64,000 nt of DNA from Limnohabitans lacus (lineage in GTDB: Bacteria > Pseudomonadota > Gammaproteobacteria > Burkholderiales > Burkholderiaceae_C): assembly GCF_030053395.1 (NCBI RefSeq), contig NZ_JASGBH010000003.1:62001-126000 (forward strand), in the 5' to 3' direction. Position numbers and translations under genes: made by a program. The notes under the pieces were generated by a model. The model made no database searches. It was given only the letters and a program-made list of their open reading frames with translations, and was not told the origin of the DNA. Below, one piece after another: positions 8,251 through 16,986 of the stretch; positions within the stretch are counted from its first letter, which is position 1, and the number at the start of each line of letters is the position of its first letter.

Positions 8251-9422
8251 CGGTCACCTTGCTTGAGCAACTCCAGGGTCTTGTGGCTGTTGCCTTTGAA
8301 GTTGTCCGACTCATAGACCTGCTGGAATTGGGCTGTAGCCTTGCTGCCAGACACTTCGATCTTGAGGTTTTTGATGTCAACGCTGATGGTTTTCTTGGAG
8401 AGGATGCGCAACCGGCGATCGCTTTCCCACTTGGCGCGCGTCATTTTTTCGGGTGGCGTGAAGCTGCTGCCATAGGCCGCCAGGTAGCGGTTCATGTCCT
8501 TTTGACTCCATGCCTTGGCCCAGGCCGCCACAGCACTGCGGATGTCAGCGGCATCGGCTTTGGCTTGCTTTGCTGACGTATCGTCTTTGGGGGTTGTGGG
8601 CTCTGGCTTGGGCACTGCCACCACGGGGGCTGCAGGCGGGGGCGGCACGGGTTTGGCCGCTGCTGTGACGGATGACGCCGCACCGGAAGACACAGGCTTA
8701 GCTGCCGCAGCGGGTGTCGGTACCGCTGTGACCTGTGGTGCCACGGTTGTGGGCTTGGGGGCTGTGATGGCGGCCGCTGCTGTTTTGGGTGTTTCAGCCT
8801 CAGCTGCGACGGGCGCTGTCGCGGGTGCAGGTGCTGCTGCAACGACCGTGGCGGCCGGTGGGCGTTTGGGGGCATCGATGCTGCCCAGCAAAGTCAATTG
8901 GGGGGTGCTGTTTTTGACTTTGCTGTCCACTTGCAAAGCTTTGGCATAAGTTTGTTTGGCCAACTGACTTTGCACGTCCGCCAAATTGCGGTGGGCTGCG
9001 GCGTAACTGGGATGGGTTTGCAGCGCTTTTTCGAGGTTGGCGCGAGACTCTTCGAGCTTTCCTTTGGCAGCATACAAGACGCCCAAATTGTTGTAGGCCT
9101 CGGACAAATCGGGGTTGGATTCCGTCAGCTTCTTGAAGGTGTCAATGGCCTTGTCGGTTTGGCCTTGCTGGGCTTGGATGACGCCTTCCAGGAACCGCAT
9201 CTGTGCGTCTTTGGGGGTGTTTTGGCGCTCTTGCTGAACCATTTTCAAGGCCTGCTCCAGCTGACCGGCCTGGATGGCTTGTTTGATGCTGTCTTGTGGC
9301 GTGGCGCCCGCCTGAGTCGTGAGGGCAATGCCGAGGCCTAAAGCCCAATGGAGCGTCCAAAACACCCTGGAATATGAATGCTTTGGTGCCGCCGAAGACG
9401 GCAAATTTTGATCAAACAGCAT
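8220..9422 (-). CDS. TPR-repeat periplasmic protein with NTF2-like C-terminal domain
   Basis: A protein of about 400 residues: an uncleaved or cleaved signal segment (about 18-42), tandem tetratricopeptide repeats (about 45-160, including SEAYNNLGVLYAAKGKLEES), a long Ala/Pro/Thr-rich linker, and a C-terminal SnoaL/NTF2-like domain (AWAKAWSQKDMNRYLAAYG). The same kind of C-terminal domain ends the downstream L,D-transpeptidase, which suggests a shared ligand or partner. ATG 9422 is used; GTG 9428 is an alternative. It probably acts as a scaffold for cell-wall enzymes (inference). Confidence 0.8.
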   Translation of the reverse strand: MLFDQNLPSSAAPKHSYSRVFWTLHWALGLGIALTTQAGATPQDSIKQAIQAGQLEQALKMVQQERQNTPKDAQMRFLEGVIQAQQGQTDKAIDTFKKLTESNPDLSEAYNNLGVLYAAKGKLEESRANLEKALQTHPSYAAAHRNLADVQSQLAKQTYAKALQVDSKVKNSTPQLTLLGSIDAPKRPPAATVVAAAPAPATAPVAAEAETPKTAAAAITAPKPTTVAPQVTAVPTPAAAAKPVSSGAASSVTAAAKPVPPPPAAPVVAVPKPEPTTPKDDTSAKQAKADAADIRSAVAAWAKAWSQKDMNRYLAAYGSSFTPPEKMTRAKWESDRRLRILSKKTISVDIKNLKIEVSGSKATAQFQQVYESDNFKGNSHKTLELLKQGDRWLITRETVN

Positions 9423-9427
9423 AGCCA

Positions 9428-9450
9428 CACAGGTATTTTCGAAACCTGTG
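9428..9450 (-). promoter_or_regulatory. Inverted repeat next to the TPR gene start
   Basis: A perfect 7-bp inverted repeat (CACAGGT / ACCTGTG) with a 9-base spacer, ending 6 bases before the ATG at 9422. It could be an operator or a hairpin over the translation start. No recognised regulator consensus matches. Confidence 0.4.
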
Positions 9451-9500
9451 AATTGTAACCAGTTGTAGGCGAGATCAACGCCCGTAGGTTCCAGTTGATA

Positions 9501-10172
9501 TCAGGCGGTCGAAAACGGTGCGTGCGCAGACCATGCGGCGGGCAATTTGAACGTCATGCCTGCATGGGTGAAAGGGTGCGGAAACGCCAACTCCTGCGCG
9601 TGCAAGAGCAAGCGCGGGCTCAACGCCTTGGTTTCGGGCGGGGCATACAGCGAGTCGCCCAGCATGGGGTGGCCGATGCTTTGCATGTGCACCCTCAGCT
9701 GGTGCGTGCGGCCCGTCACGGGTTCCAGCTCCACCAGCGTGGCGGCCTCGCCTGTTTGCAAGGCGCGCCAGCGGCTGCGGCTGGCCTTGCCGTCGGGGTG
9801 GATGATGTGGATGGGCCGCCGATCCCAGTCCAGCAAGATGGGGCCGTCGATGGTGCGCCAGCCTTCTTTGTCGGCCGTCTGTGCCGCTTGCGTTTGCTCG
9901 GGGTGACCGCTCACCACGGCCACGTAGCGTTTGTGAACTTGCCGTGTCTCAAACAAACGGCTCAGGCGGCGCTGCGCCTCGATGCCCCGGGCCATGATCA
10001 ACAAGCCCGAGGTGTCTTGGTCTAGCCGGTGCACGATCAGGGCTTCGGGGTAGACGTCTTGCACGCGCTTGGACAGGCAGTCTTGCTTGTCCGGGCCGCG
10101 GCCGGGCACAGAGAGCAAACCGCTGGGTTTTGCAAGCACCAGCAGGTGCTCGTCTTCATGGATCGGGGTCAT
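9501..10172 (-). CDS. RluA-family pseudouridine synthase
   Basis: Isomerises specific uridines in rRNA or tRNA. The 223-residue protein has the RluA-family catalytic block HRLDQDTSGLL (aspartate nucleophile in RLDQDTSG) and the later TGRTHQLRVHMQSIGHPMLGD motif. There is no N-terminal S4 domain, and the short length fits the RluA/TruC subgroup rather than RluC/D. The target position cannot be decided from sequence. It is flanked by a small basic-protein gene on the same strand and stands alone otherwise. Confidence 0.92.
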   Translation of the reverse strand: MTPIHEDEHLLVLAKPSGLLSVPGRGPDKQDCLSKRVQDVYPEALIVHRLDQDTSGLLIMARGIEAQRRLSRLFETRQVHKRYVAVVSGHPEQTQAAQTADKEGWRTIDGPILLDWDRRPIHIIHPDGKASRSRWRALQTGEAATLVELEPVTGRTHQLRVHMQSIGHPMLGDSLYAPPETKALSPRLLLHAQELAFPHPFTHAGMTFKLPAAWSAHAPFSTA

Positions 10173-10214
10173 CGAAAAATTCAGGGGCCGCTGATGGCCG
10201 GCCAGGCCAGAGGA

Positions 10215-10355
10215 TCAGGAGGGTTTGACTTTGCCGCGTGGGGCCACAAACGTGGTGGGCGCCATGGGGCGGTCCGAGGTGAAGGTCTTGGGAGGCGCCG
10301 TGTCCTTTTTGGGCTTCTTGGCCATTTTGTTGCTGCGTTGTTCGCCTTTGGCCAT
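10215..10355 (-). CDS. Small basic protein, 46 residues, hypothetical
   Basis: A 46-residue lysine-rich protein beginning MAKGEQRSNKMAKKPKKD and ending RGKVKPS. The ATG at 10355 is preceded by AAGGAAG at good spacing, the main evidence that the reading frame is real; longer frames reaching 10460 lack such a site and run through the terminator at 10417-10441. The net charge is strongly positive, suggesting nucleic-acid or ribosome binding, but no family is recognised with certainty. Two hairpins precede it (10389-10406 and 10417-10441). Confidence 0.6.
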   Translation of the reverse strand: MAKGEQRSNKMAKKPKKDTAPPKTFTSDRPMAPTTFVAPRGKVKPS

Positions 10356-10416
10356 GATGCTTCCTTGGTGGTCATCCCAAAGTGGGAATGCCTTGATGTT
10401 AAGGCACAACGGCCCA

Positions 10417-10441
10417 CAAAAATGGGGGCCGAGGCCCCCAT
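10417..10441 (-). terminator. Intrinsic terminator after the nitroreductase gene
   Basis: Read on the minus strand, a 9-bp GC-rich inverted repeat (arm ATGGGGGCC) is followed by TTTTTG. It lies 43 bases downstream of the nitroreductase stop. A second hairpin, TGCCTT/AAGGCA at 10389-10406, follows and sits in the leader of the small basic-protein gene. Confidence 0.8.
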
Positions 10442-10483
10442 GGATGCAGATCAGACCCACTTGCGTGGTCTGTCAGACGCAGA

Positions 10484-11119
10484 TCACTTGACTTCGGTCA
10501 CGAACTGCTCGCGTGGGCGGCGCACCTTTTTCAGGCCCACCAACCAGTCGCCTTCGGCGCGGTAGCCCAGCGGCACAATGGCCACGCTGCGCAGGCCACG
10601 TGCAGCCAAGCCCAAGATCTCGTCCACTGCGGCAGGCTCAAAGCCTTCCATGGGTGTGGCGTCCACTTCTTCGAAAGCGGCAGCGATCAAGGACGCACCC
10701 AGTCCGATGTAAGCCTGGCGGGCAGCATGCTCGAAGTTGACCTTGGCATCGCGGCTGGGGTAATTGGCCAGCAGCATCTTGCGGTAGTTTTCCCAGCCTT
10801 CGTTGGTGCCGCCGCGCTCGGCGTTGGTCAGGTCGAACATGTGGTTGATGCGCTCGGCGGTGTAGTTGTCCCAAGCGGCAAACACCAGCAGGTGCGAGCC
10901 ATCGGTCACCTGGGCCTGGTTGTAGGCCTTGGGCTGGATCTGGGCGCGCACGGCGGCGTTGCTGACCACGATCACCTCAAAGGGCTGCAGGCCGCTCGAT
11001 GTGGGGGCCAAGCGGGCGGCTTCCACGATGCGGTCCACTTTGTCTTGGGGCACGACCTTGCTCGGGTCCATCTTTTTGCAGGCATAGCGCCACTGCATTT
11101 TGTTCAGCAAATCGGACAT
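10484..11119 (-). CDS. NAD(P)H-dependent FMN nitroreductase family protein
   Basis: A 211-residue flavoprotein of the nitroreductase superfamily. It has the N-terminal FMN phosphate-binding region (RYACKKMDPSKVV), the APTSSGLQPFEVIVV segment, and a C-terminal GLAARGLRSVAIVPLGYR stretch that contacts FMN. These enzymes reduce nitroaromatics, quinones or flavins; the physiological substrate is not evident. ATG 11119 is chosen because AAGGAAA precedes it, and the longer frame to 11185 lacks a site. It is followed by an intrinsic terminator at 10417-10441. Confidence 0.88.
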   Translation of the reverse strand: MSDLLNKMQWRYACKKMDPSKVVPQDKVDRIVEAARLAPTSSGLQPFEVIVVSNAAVRAQIQPKAYNQAQVTDGSHLLVFAAWDNYTAERINHMFDLTNAERGGTNEGWENYRKMLLANYPSRDAKVNFEHAARQAYIGLGASLIAAAFEEVDATPMEGFEPAAVDEILGLAARGLRSVAIVPLGYRAEGDWLVGLKKVRRPREQFVTEVK

Positions 11120-11166
11120 GTTTTTTCCTTGTGGGTTTGAAGAGATGCTTGATTGTGTCTGAAAGC

Positions 11167-11700
11167 CTAGGCCACCTGCTGCCATGTGCCTGTGGGCAGG
11201 TCACGCAGGTGATAAGGCCCGATGGCGATGCGGATCAGGCGCAGCGTGGGCAGGCCCACAGCGGCGGTCATGCGGCGCACTTGGCGGTTGCGGCCCTCGC
11301 GAATCGACAGCTCCAGCCACGAAGTTGGAATGTTCTTGCGTTCGCGAATGGGCGGGTTGCGCGGCCACAGGTCGGCCGGTGGCGCCACGGCTTGGGCGCG
11401 GGCGGGCAGGGTGGGGCCATCGTTGAGCGTCACGCCCCGCGCCAGCGCGGTCAGCGCCTTGTCGTCCACCACGCCCTCGACCTGCACCAGATAGGTTTTT
11501 TCCATCTTGAAACGCGGATCGGCAATGCGGGCTTGCTCTTGGCCATCGTCGGTCAGCAACAGCAAGCCCTCGCTGTCGGCGTCCAGGCGACCGGCCACGT
11601 ACACACCGGGCAAGTCGATGTGGTCCTTGAGCCCCTGCCAGCGCCCCTCGGGGGTGAACTGGCTGAGCACGCCATAGGGTTTGTTGAAACGGATCAGCAT
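11167..11700 (-). CDS. rluE: 23S rRNA pseudouridine synthase, RsuA/RluE type
   Basis: A 177-residue enzyme starting [19 protein letters not shown], with the catalytic aspartate in [18 protein letters not shown] and the [19 protein letters not shown] motif near the C-terminus. Absence of an S4 domain and the short length match RluE, which modifies U2457 of 23S rRNA in Escherichia coli. The assignment to RluE rather than a paralogue such as RluF or RsuA is by length and motif. The start at 11700 excludes an upstream extension that would run into the divergent SRAP gene. Confidence 0.85.
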   Translation of the reverse strand: MLIRFNKPYGVLSQFTPEGRWQGLKDHIDLPGVYVAGRLDADSEGLLLLTDDGQEQARIADPRFKMEKTYLVQVEGVVDDKALTALARGVTLNDGPTLPARAQAVAPPADLWPRNPPIRERKNIPTSWLELSIREGRNRQVRRMTAAVGLPTLRLIRIAIGPYHLRDLPTGTWQQVA

Positions 11701-11786
11701 GGGCTTGAGCGTATCAGTTCGCTGGGCCTGGTTTTTACAGGTCGACACCTTCAGGTCCGCCAAGGTGGGTCGGTTAGCATCCCCGC

Positions 11787-12446
11787 ATGAGTTCCCAATA
11801 CGAATGCCTGAAAAGTGCCGACCTGTATGCCGAAGCCTTTGGCGTTTTGGCCCCTGAAACCCTGCTGGACAAAGAAGTCTGGCCACGCAAACAAGGCTTT
11901 TTCATCCGCAAGGCCCTGACGGTGCCAGCCGATGCGCCGCTGCAGATGGAACTGGCCCAAGGCCAGTTCGGTCTGGTGCCCACCTGGGTCAAGTCGGTGT
12001 CGGATGCCAAACTGCGCTCAACCAAACTGGCCGTGACCCGCTACGAAACCATGAGCACCGCCACGCCCACGCGCGAGACCTGGCTCCAAGGCCAGCGCTG
12101 CATCATCCCGATGCAGGCTTTTTTGGAAGACGACTGGCGCAGCGGCAAAGCCGTGCCCACCCGCATCGCCCGGGTGGACGGCAAACCCATGGGCGTGGCC
12201 GGGCTGTGGGAACACTGGGCCAAAGACGGTGAAGCAATCACCAGCTTCACCTTGCTGACGGTCAACGCCAACAGCCACGCGCTGATGAACCGCTATGGCC
12301 AAAACGGCAACGAAAAACGCATGCCCGCCATCTTGAACGAAGGCGCTTGGGGCGCTTGGCTCAGCGCTCCGATCGACAAGGCCCGCGAATTCATGCGGGC
12401 CTATCCGGCCAACTTGCTGCTGGCCAATCCGGTGCAAAAAAAGTAA
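11787..12446 (+). CDS. Divergent SRAP (HMCES/YedK-like) protein lacking Cys2
   Basis: 219 residues with the scaffold of the SOS response-associated peptidase (SRAP) family: [10 protein letters not shown], a RYET block in place of NARx[16 protein letters not shown] in place of the ADGWFEW motif, [14 protein letters not shown], and RMPAIL. Canonical members begin Met-Cys-Gly-Arg, and the freed Cys2 forms a thiazolidine link with abasic DNA. This protein begins MSSQYEC, and an in-frame TAG at 11775 rules out an upstream start. The histidine-containing block is also altered ([13 protein letters not shown]). It may bind DNA without covalent capture, or have another role. Confidence 0.8.
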   Translation: MSSQYECLKSADLYAEAFGVLAPETLLDKEVWPRKQGFFIRKALTVPADAPLQMELAQGQFGLVPTWVKSVSDAKLRSTKLAVTRYETMSTATPTRETWLQGQRCIIPMQAFLEDDWRSGKAVPTRIARVDGKPMGVAGLWEHWAKDGEAITSFTLLTVNANSHALMNRYGQNGNEKRMPAILNEGAWGAWLSAPIDKAREFMRAYPANLLLANPVQKK

Positions 12447-12454
12447 GCCACTTA

Positions 12455-13072
12455 TCAGAGCGACTGCCGGTAACGCTCCAGCATCTGCGCCTGGGTTTCG
12501 GCCTCGATCTCTTCACCTTTGAAGGCGCGGATCTGGTCGCGCATCATCTCGGCCATGCTGGGCAGTTGCGCCCGGTCGGCGTGGCGCGAGGCATCCCACA
12601 GCTGCGAGCGCATCAGCGACTTGCCGCAGTGCAAATACACCGACGCCACCGTCACGCGAATGGCCAGCGCAGGCGTGCGCCGCGCATCGGCACACAGGGC
12701 CAAGTCGGCCGGGTCGGTGGACAGCACAGCGCGGCCATTGATGCGCAATGTCTCGTCAAACCCCGGCACCAAAAACAGCAAACCCAGCCGCCCGGTGGCG
12801 ATGATGTTTTCCAGCGTGTCCAGCCGGTTGTTGCCCGGTGCATCGGGCACCAGCAGAGTTTGAGCGTCCAGCAACTTGACGAAACCCGCATCGCCCCCGC
12901 GCGGCGACGCGTCCATGTGCCCATCCGCATCGCTGCTGGCCAGCACCACAAAGGGCGACAAACCAATGAAGCGCACCGCATGCGTGTCCAGCGCTGGAAT
13001 TTCCTTCTTGAGCGAACGCTCACGGGCGGGGCCGTAGAGCTGGCGCAGGGCGGGGAGGGTGGTGATGAGCAT
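12455..13072 (-). CDS. Pyridoxamine 5'-phosphate oxidase-like FMN-binding protein
   Basis: A 205-residue split-barrel flavin-binding protein, close in pattern to the MSMEG_1061-type subfamily. The segment PFVVLASSDADGHMDASPRGGDAGFV forms the FMN-binding sheet, followed by LLVPDAPGNNRLDTLENI and a GLLFLVPGFDETLRINGRA stretch. Members are general FMN/F420-dependent redox proteins and are not expected to make pyridoxal phosphate. It is convergent with the SRAP gene, with only 8 bases between stops, and no partner gene is evident. Confidence 0.82.
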   Translation of the reverse strand: MLITTLPALRQLYGPARERSLKKEIPALDTHAVRFIGLSPFVVLASSDADGHMDASPRGGDAGFVKLLDAQTLLVPDAPGNNRLDTLENIIATGRLGLLFLVPGFDETLRINGRAVLSTDPADLALCADARRTPALAIRVTVASVYLHCGKSLMRSQLWDASRHADRAQLPSMAEMMRDQIRAFKGEEIEAETQAQMLERYRQSL

Positions 13073-13090
13073 GGTTAAGTTCAGGGGCGC

Positions 13091-14917
13091 TCACTTTGCC
13101 CATTTGTCTTTGAGTCCGGTCACTTTATTGAACACAGGCTTGCTACCCGCCACATGGTCCAAGCGATCCGCTACAAAGTACCCAAAGCGCTCAAACTGAA
13201 ACTTCTGGTCCGGTTGCGCGGCGGCCAATGACGGCTCCACGTAGGCCGTAACGACCTTCAAGCTGTCCGGGTTGAGCGATTGCAAGAAGTCTTTGCCGCC
13301 CGCGTCGGGGTGCGCTTCGGCAAACAGGCGGTCGTACAGGCGCACTTCGGCTTGCACGCCGTCGGCCACGGCCACCCAGGTGATGGCGGCTTTGGCTTTG
13401 ACGCTGTCGGCGCCGGGCGTGCCGCTCTTGGTGCCGGGGATCACCTTGGCGTGCACTTCGGTCACATTGCCTGCCGCGTCGCGTGCGCAGCCGGTGCATT
13501 CGATCACGTAGCCGCCTTTCAGGCGAACCACGTTGCCGGGGAACAGGCGTTTGTAGCCCTTGGGCGGCACTTCTTCAAAGTCTTCTCGCTCGATCCACAC
13601 CTCTTTGCCGATCAGGAACGTGCGGTCGGCTGGCGGGGTTTGGCCTTCGGCTATGGCCGAGTGGGGCAGGGCGGGTTGGGTGCAGGCTTCGGTGTAGCCG
13701 TCGCTGCCAAAGGCCTCGGCCCAGTTGGTCAGCACGAGCTTGACGGGGTCGAGCACGGCCATGCCGCGGTGGGCTTTGTTTTCCAGGTCTTCGCGCAGGC
13801 AGCCCTCTAAAGTGCTGTAGTCGATCCAGCTGTCGCTCTTGGTCACGCCAATGCGGTCGGCAAACAGGCGCAGGCTCTCGGGCGTGTAGCCCCGGCGGCG
13901 CAGGCCCACTATTGTTGGCATGCGCGGGTCGTCCCAGCCGCTGACTTTGCCTTCGTTGACCAGTTGCGCCAGCTTGCGTTTGCTGGTGATCACATAGGTC
14001 AGGTTCAGGCGGGCAAATTCGTATTGTTTGGGGCTTGGCGCAGCCAACAGCTTGCACTCGCACAGCCGCTCCATCAGCCAGTCGTAAAACGGGCGCTGGT
14101 CTTCAAACTCCAGCGTGCAGATGCTGTGGGTGATTTGCTCCAGCGCGTCTTCGATGGGGTGGGCAAAGGTGTACATCGGGTAGATGCACCAGGTGTCGCC
14201 CGTGTGGTGGTGGGTGGCGCGGCGGATGCGGTAGATGGCCGGGTCGCGCAGGTTGATGTTGGGCGAAGCCATGTCGATCTTGGCACGCAGCACGGCAGCG
14301 CCATCGGCCAGCTTGCCGTCGCGCATTTCGCGGAAGCGCGCCAGGTTTTCTGCCACGGTGCGGGTGCGGAAGGGGCTGTCCACGCCGGGTTTGCCGAAGT
14401 CGCCCCGGTTGGCACGCATGTCTTCGGCGCTTTGTTCGTCCACATAGGCGTGACCGGCTTCGATCAGCGCTTCGGCGGCGCGGTACATGAAGTCGAAGTA
14501 GTCGCTGGCTTGGTAGGGCGCGGCGCTTCCGGCAGTTTGGCCGAGTTGCGCCCAGTCAAAACCGAGCCATTTCACGGCGTCGATGATGCTGTTGACGTAC
14601 TCGGTGTCTTCTTTTTCGGGGTTGGTGTCGTCAAAGCGCAGGTGGCACACGCCGCCGTATTCCTTGGCCAGCCCGAAGTTGATGCAGATGCTTTTGGCGT
14701 GGCCCACATGCAGGTAGCCGTTGGGCTCGGGCGGAAAGCGGGTGCGGATCTTGGCCGGGTCGGGCTCGCCCGCAGCGTGGTGAGCGGCGTCGCCCGGGCT
14801 GCCTGCCCAGCGGCGGCTGGCATAGGTGCCTTTGTCCAGGTCGTTTTGGATGATCTGGCGCAGGAAGTTGCTGACTTTGTGGTCAGAAGACGTGTCGTTG
14901 GGGGTGGGGGCGGTCAT
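13091..14917 (-). CDS. glnS: Glutaminyl-tRNA synthetase
   Basis: Charges tRNA-Gln with glutamine. The 608-residue class I synthetase has the HIGH-type sequence HVGHAKSI inside PPEPNGYLHVGHAKS and the KMSKS-type loop VITSKRKL, followed by a two-barrel C-terminal anticodon-binding region. The length is longer than the Escherichia coli enzyme (about 554), with an insertion rich in small residues around GCARDAAGNVTEVHAKVIPG in the anticodon-binding part. Its presence shows direct Gln-tRNA charging in this organism. It is transcribed away from the lipoprotein gene. Confidence 0.97.
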   Translation of the reverse strand: MTAPTPNDTSSDHKVSNFLRQIIQNDLDKGTYASRRWAGSPGDAAHHAAGEPDPAKIRTRFPPEPNGYLHVGHAKSICINFGLAKEYGGVCHLRFDDTNPEKEDTEYVNSIIDAVKWLGFDWAQLGQTAGSAAPYQASDYFDFMYRAAEALIEAGHAYVDEQSAEDMRANRGDFGKPGVDSPFRTRTVAENLARFREMRDGKLADGAAVLRAKIDMASPNINLRDPAIYRIRRATHHHTGDTWCIYPMYTFAHPIEDALEQITHSICTLEFEDQRPFYDWLMERLCECKLLAAPSPKQYEFARLNLTYVITSKRKLAQLVNEGKVSGWDDPRMPTIVGLRRRGYTPESLRLFADRIGVTKSDSWIDYSTLEGCLREDLENKAHRGMAVLDPVKLVLTNWAEAFGSDGYTEACTQPALPHSAIAEGQTPPADRTFLIGKEVWIEREDFEEVPPKGYKRLFPGNVVRLKGGYVIECTGCARDAAGNVTEVHAKVIPGTKSGTPGADSVKAKAAITWVAVADGVQAEVRLYDRLFAEAHPDAGGKDFLQSLNPDSLKVVTAYVEPSLAAAQPDQKFQFERFGYFVADRLDHVAGSKPVFNKVTGLKDKWAK

Positions 14918-15080
14918 AGCGCTCGATTTTAGGGCTTGCCAGGGGCGAAACCCGCCCCGGCACGTTACGAATGGACACCATTGTGAAGACCTGGCGGTCG
15001 GCCAAACGCGGGGCTGCCGCGCTTGAGGTGCAGGGGCGGCGGTTTTTCAAATGGGCCGCCCCGCAACCAGGAGTTCTGCC

Positions 15081-15461
15081 ATGCGTTTTTCTGTCAAACA
15101 CTCAATGTCCAAAGCCGCTTGCGTGCTGGGTTTGCTGGGCGCTGCCTTCACACAAGTGGGCTGCGCCCATCCGGTGGTGGTCGAGCCTTCGGTGGCGGTG
15201 CATTCACGCATCGGCCATTTCCCGGTTTATACCCAAGTCGGGGTGCCTGGCCCGGTGATTTACGCCCCGTCGCCCCGTGTGATTTACGCACCCCCGCCTC
15301 CCCCTCGGGTGGTGTTTGTGCCCCGTGTGGCTGCGTCGGTTCATGGCTGGGGCCATGGCAGTGACGGTCGCCATTGGAGCCATGAACGCGGCCAATACCG
15401 GACTCAACATGGTGGACCTGTGCGGGGTGTGTGGGACCGTCGGCACGATGGGCGCCGCTGA
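15081..15461 (+). CDS. Small putative lipoprotein rich in Pro/Tyr/Val
   Basis: 126 residues: a signal peptide with a cysteine at the end of the hydrophobic core (FTQVGCAHP), a plausible though non-canonical lipobox, then a low-complexity region built from imperfect repeats of P-R-V-[IV]-[YF]-[AV]-P. The tail is basic and rich in histidine, glycine and arginine. ATG 15081 has CAGGAG at 15068-15073. A GGCGGC/GCCGCC inverted repeat lies in the leader at about 15035-15060. It probably belongs to the envelope; no function is known. The repeat composition resembles YXWGXW-type or other surface-exposed small proteins, but no named family is certain. Confidence 0.72.
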   Translation: MRFSVKHSMSKAACVLGLLGAAFTQVGCAHPVVVEPSVAVHSRIGHFPVYTQVGVPGPVIYAPSPRVIYAPPPPPRVVFVPRVAASVHGWGHGSDGRHWSHERGQYRTQHGGPVRGVWDRRHDGRR

Positions 15462-15496
15462 TCATGCATCTTGAACGGTTATGAGGCGGCCAATTT

Positions 15497-16021
15497 TCAG
15501 GGACGCTGCCGCAGGACCATCTCGTCGCGGCGTATTTCCACGTCAAAGTGCTTCAAAAAGGCTTGGCCCAGCAGCGCTTGTTCGGGTTGCAGACCGCTCA
15601 GGCCCACAGTCACGCTGGTGTCGTTGAGCACCAGGTGCCCCGCACGCACGGGCACGCTGCGTACCAGTTGGCCGGGGCGTTGGCCGTTGGCGGTGTGCAA
15701 GGTGATGCTTTGGCCCTCAGGCAGCCCGGCTTGGGTGGCCAGCGCCTGGCTCACGCTCACATGGCTGGCGCCGGTGTCCACCAAAAAGCGCACGGGCTGT
15801 CGGTTGACTTCTCCCTCGACATGGAAATGCCCGTCGCGCTGGCGCGGAATGACCAAATCACCCGAGCTGAGCGCATAAGGCTTGAGGCTGGCCTGGCGCT
15901 TTTGCTCGATCTGGTCAAACACCAGGTACAACACCCCGGCCACAGCCAGCCAGACGGCGGCGATGGCCAAGGCGCCGAGGCGGGCGGTTTGCTGAAGTTT
16001 GGTTGGTGGCACAACGAGCAA
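15497..16021 (-). CDS. Retropepsin-like aspartic protease, membrane-anchored
   Basis: 174 residues: one transmembrane helix (about 15-35), then a single-domain aspartyl protease fold with the catalytic FLVDTGAS (DTGAS at 82-86) and the family's later hydrophobic LLGQAFLKHFDVEI segment, matching the TIGR02281-type proteins of proteobacteria. One Asp-Thr-Gly per chain means it should act as a homodimer, probably in the periplasm. The start is uncertain (TTG 16021 or GTG 16012) and neither has a clear ribosome site. Its target is unknown. Confidence 0.85.
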   Translation of the reverse strand: MLVVPPTKLQQTARLGALAIAAVWLAVAGVLYLVFDQIEQKRQASLKPYALSSGDLVIPRQRDGHFHVEGEVNRQPVRFLVDTGASHVSVSQALATQAGLPEGQSITLHTANGQRPGQLVRSVPVRAGHLVLNDTSVTVGLSGLQPEQALLGQAFLKHFDVEIRRDEMVLRQRP

Positions 16022-16095
16022 TATAGCTTGTGATGTGCTGAGCCGAGATTCCCCCCACCAGCAACGATAATCTCCCCACTTATCGAGGAGCGTTT

Positions 16096-16986
16096 GTGGA
16101 TCTGATGTTGTTGCTGAAAGCCGCCGTGATGGGCGTGGTCGAGGGTTTGACCGAGTTCTTGCCGATCTCGTCCACCGGGCATTTGATTTTGGCGGGGGCT
16201 TTGCTGGGTTTCGACGATGACAAGGCTAAGGTGTTCGACATCGCGATCCAGACCGGGGCGATTTTGGCCGTGATCATTGTGTATTGGCAAAAGATCAGCA
16301 GCACGGTGCGGGCCTTGCCGCGCAGCGCCGATGCGCAGCGTTTTGCCCTGAATGTGTTCATTGCTTTTGTGCCCGCAGTCCTTCTGGGCCTCTTGTTTGG
16401 CAAAGCGATCAAGGCGAACTTGTTCACGCCCGAGGTGGTGGCGACCACTTTCATCATTGGCGGTTTCATCATTTTGTGGGTTGAGAGGCGAAATGCATCT
16501 GCCTATGTTTATGTGCCCGTTGAATCGAACACAGATGGCGTTGCTGATGCGGTCCTCAAGCAAAAAGGGCCGAAGATTCCCACAGTAGAAGATATGACAT
16601 GGCGCGATGCGCTCAAAGTGGGTCTGGTGCAGTGTCTGGCCATGATTCCGGGCACCAGCCGCAGCGGCGCGACCATCATCGGCGGCATGCTGCTGGGCAT
16701 GTCGCGCAAGGCGGCGACCGATTTTTCTTTTTACCTGGCGATTCCCACGTTGATTGGTGCCGGGGCTTACAGCCTGTACAAAGACCGTGCCTTGCTCAGC
16801 ATGGCCGACGCGCCCATGTTTGCGGTAGGCCTGGTGTTTTCGTTTTTGAGCGCCTGGGTGTGTGTGCGCTGGCTGCTCAAGTTCATCTCGACCAACAGCT
16901 TCGAGGTGTTTGCTTGGTACCGGATCGTGTTCGGTCTGGTGGTGCTGGGCAGCAGCTACAGCGGCTTGGTGACCTGGGCTGCTTGA
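16096..16986 (+). CDS. uppP: Undecaprenyl-diphosphatase UppP (BacA)
   Basis: Regenerates undecaprenyl phosphate for peptidoglycan and polysaccharide synthesis. The 296-residue membrane protein has the family motifs [20 protein letters not shown] near the N-terminus (EGLTEFLP with the catalytic glutamates) and [13 protein letters not shown] in the middle. A GTG start at 16096 follows GAGGAG at a proper distance. A segment of about 25 residues after residue 133 ([14 protein letters not shown]...) is longer than in most homologues and lies in a loop. It is convergent with the hydrolase gene, and their stop codons abut in TGATCA. Confidence 0.95.
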   Translation: MDLMLLLKAAVMGVVEGLTEFLPISSTGHLILAGALLGFDDDKAKVFDIAIQTGAILAVIIVYWQKISSTVRALPRSADAQRFALNVFIAFVPAVLLGLLFGKAIKANLFTPEVVATTFIIGGFIILWVERRNASAYVYVPVESNTDGVADAVLKQKGPKIPTVEDMTWRDALKVGLVQCLAMIPGTSRSGATIIGGMLLGMSRKAATDFSFYLAIPTLIGAGAYSLYKDRALLSMADAPMFAVGLVFSFLSAWVCVRWLLKFISTNSFEVFAWYRIVFGLVVLGSSYSGLVTWAA

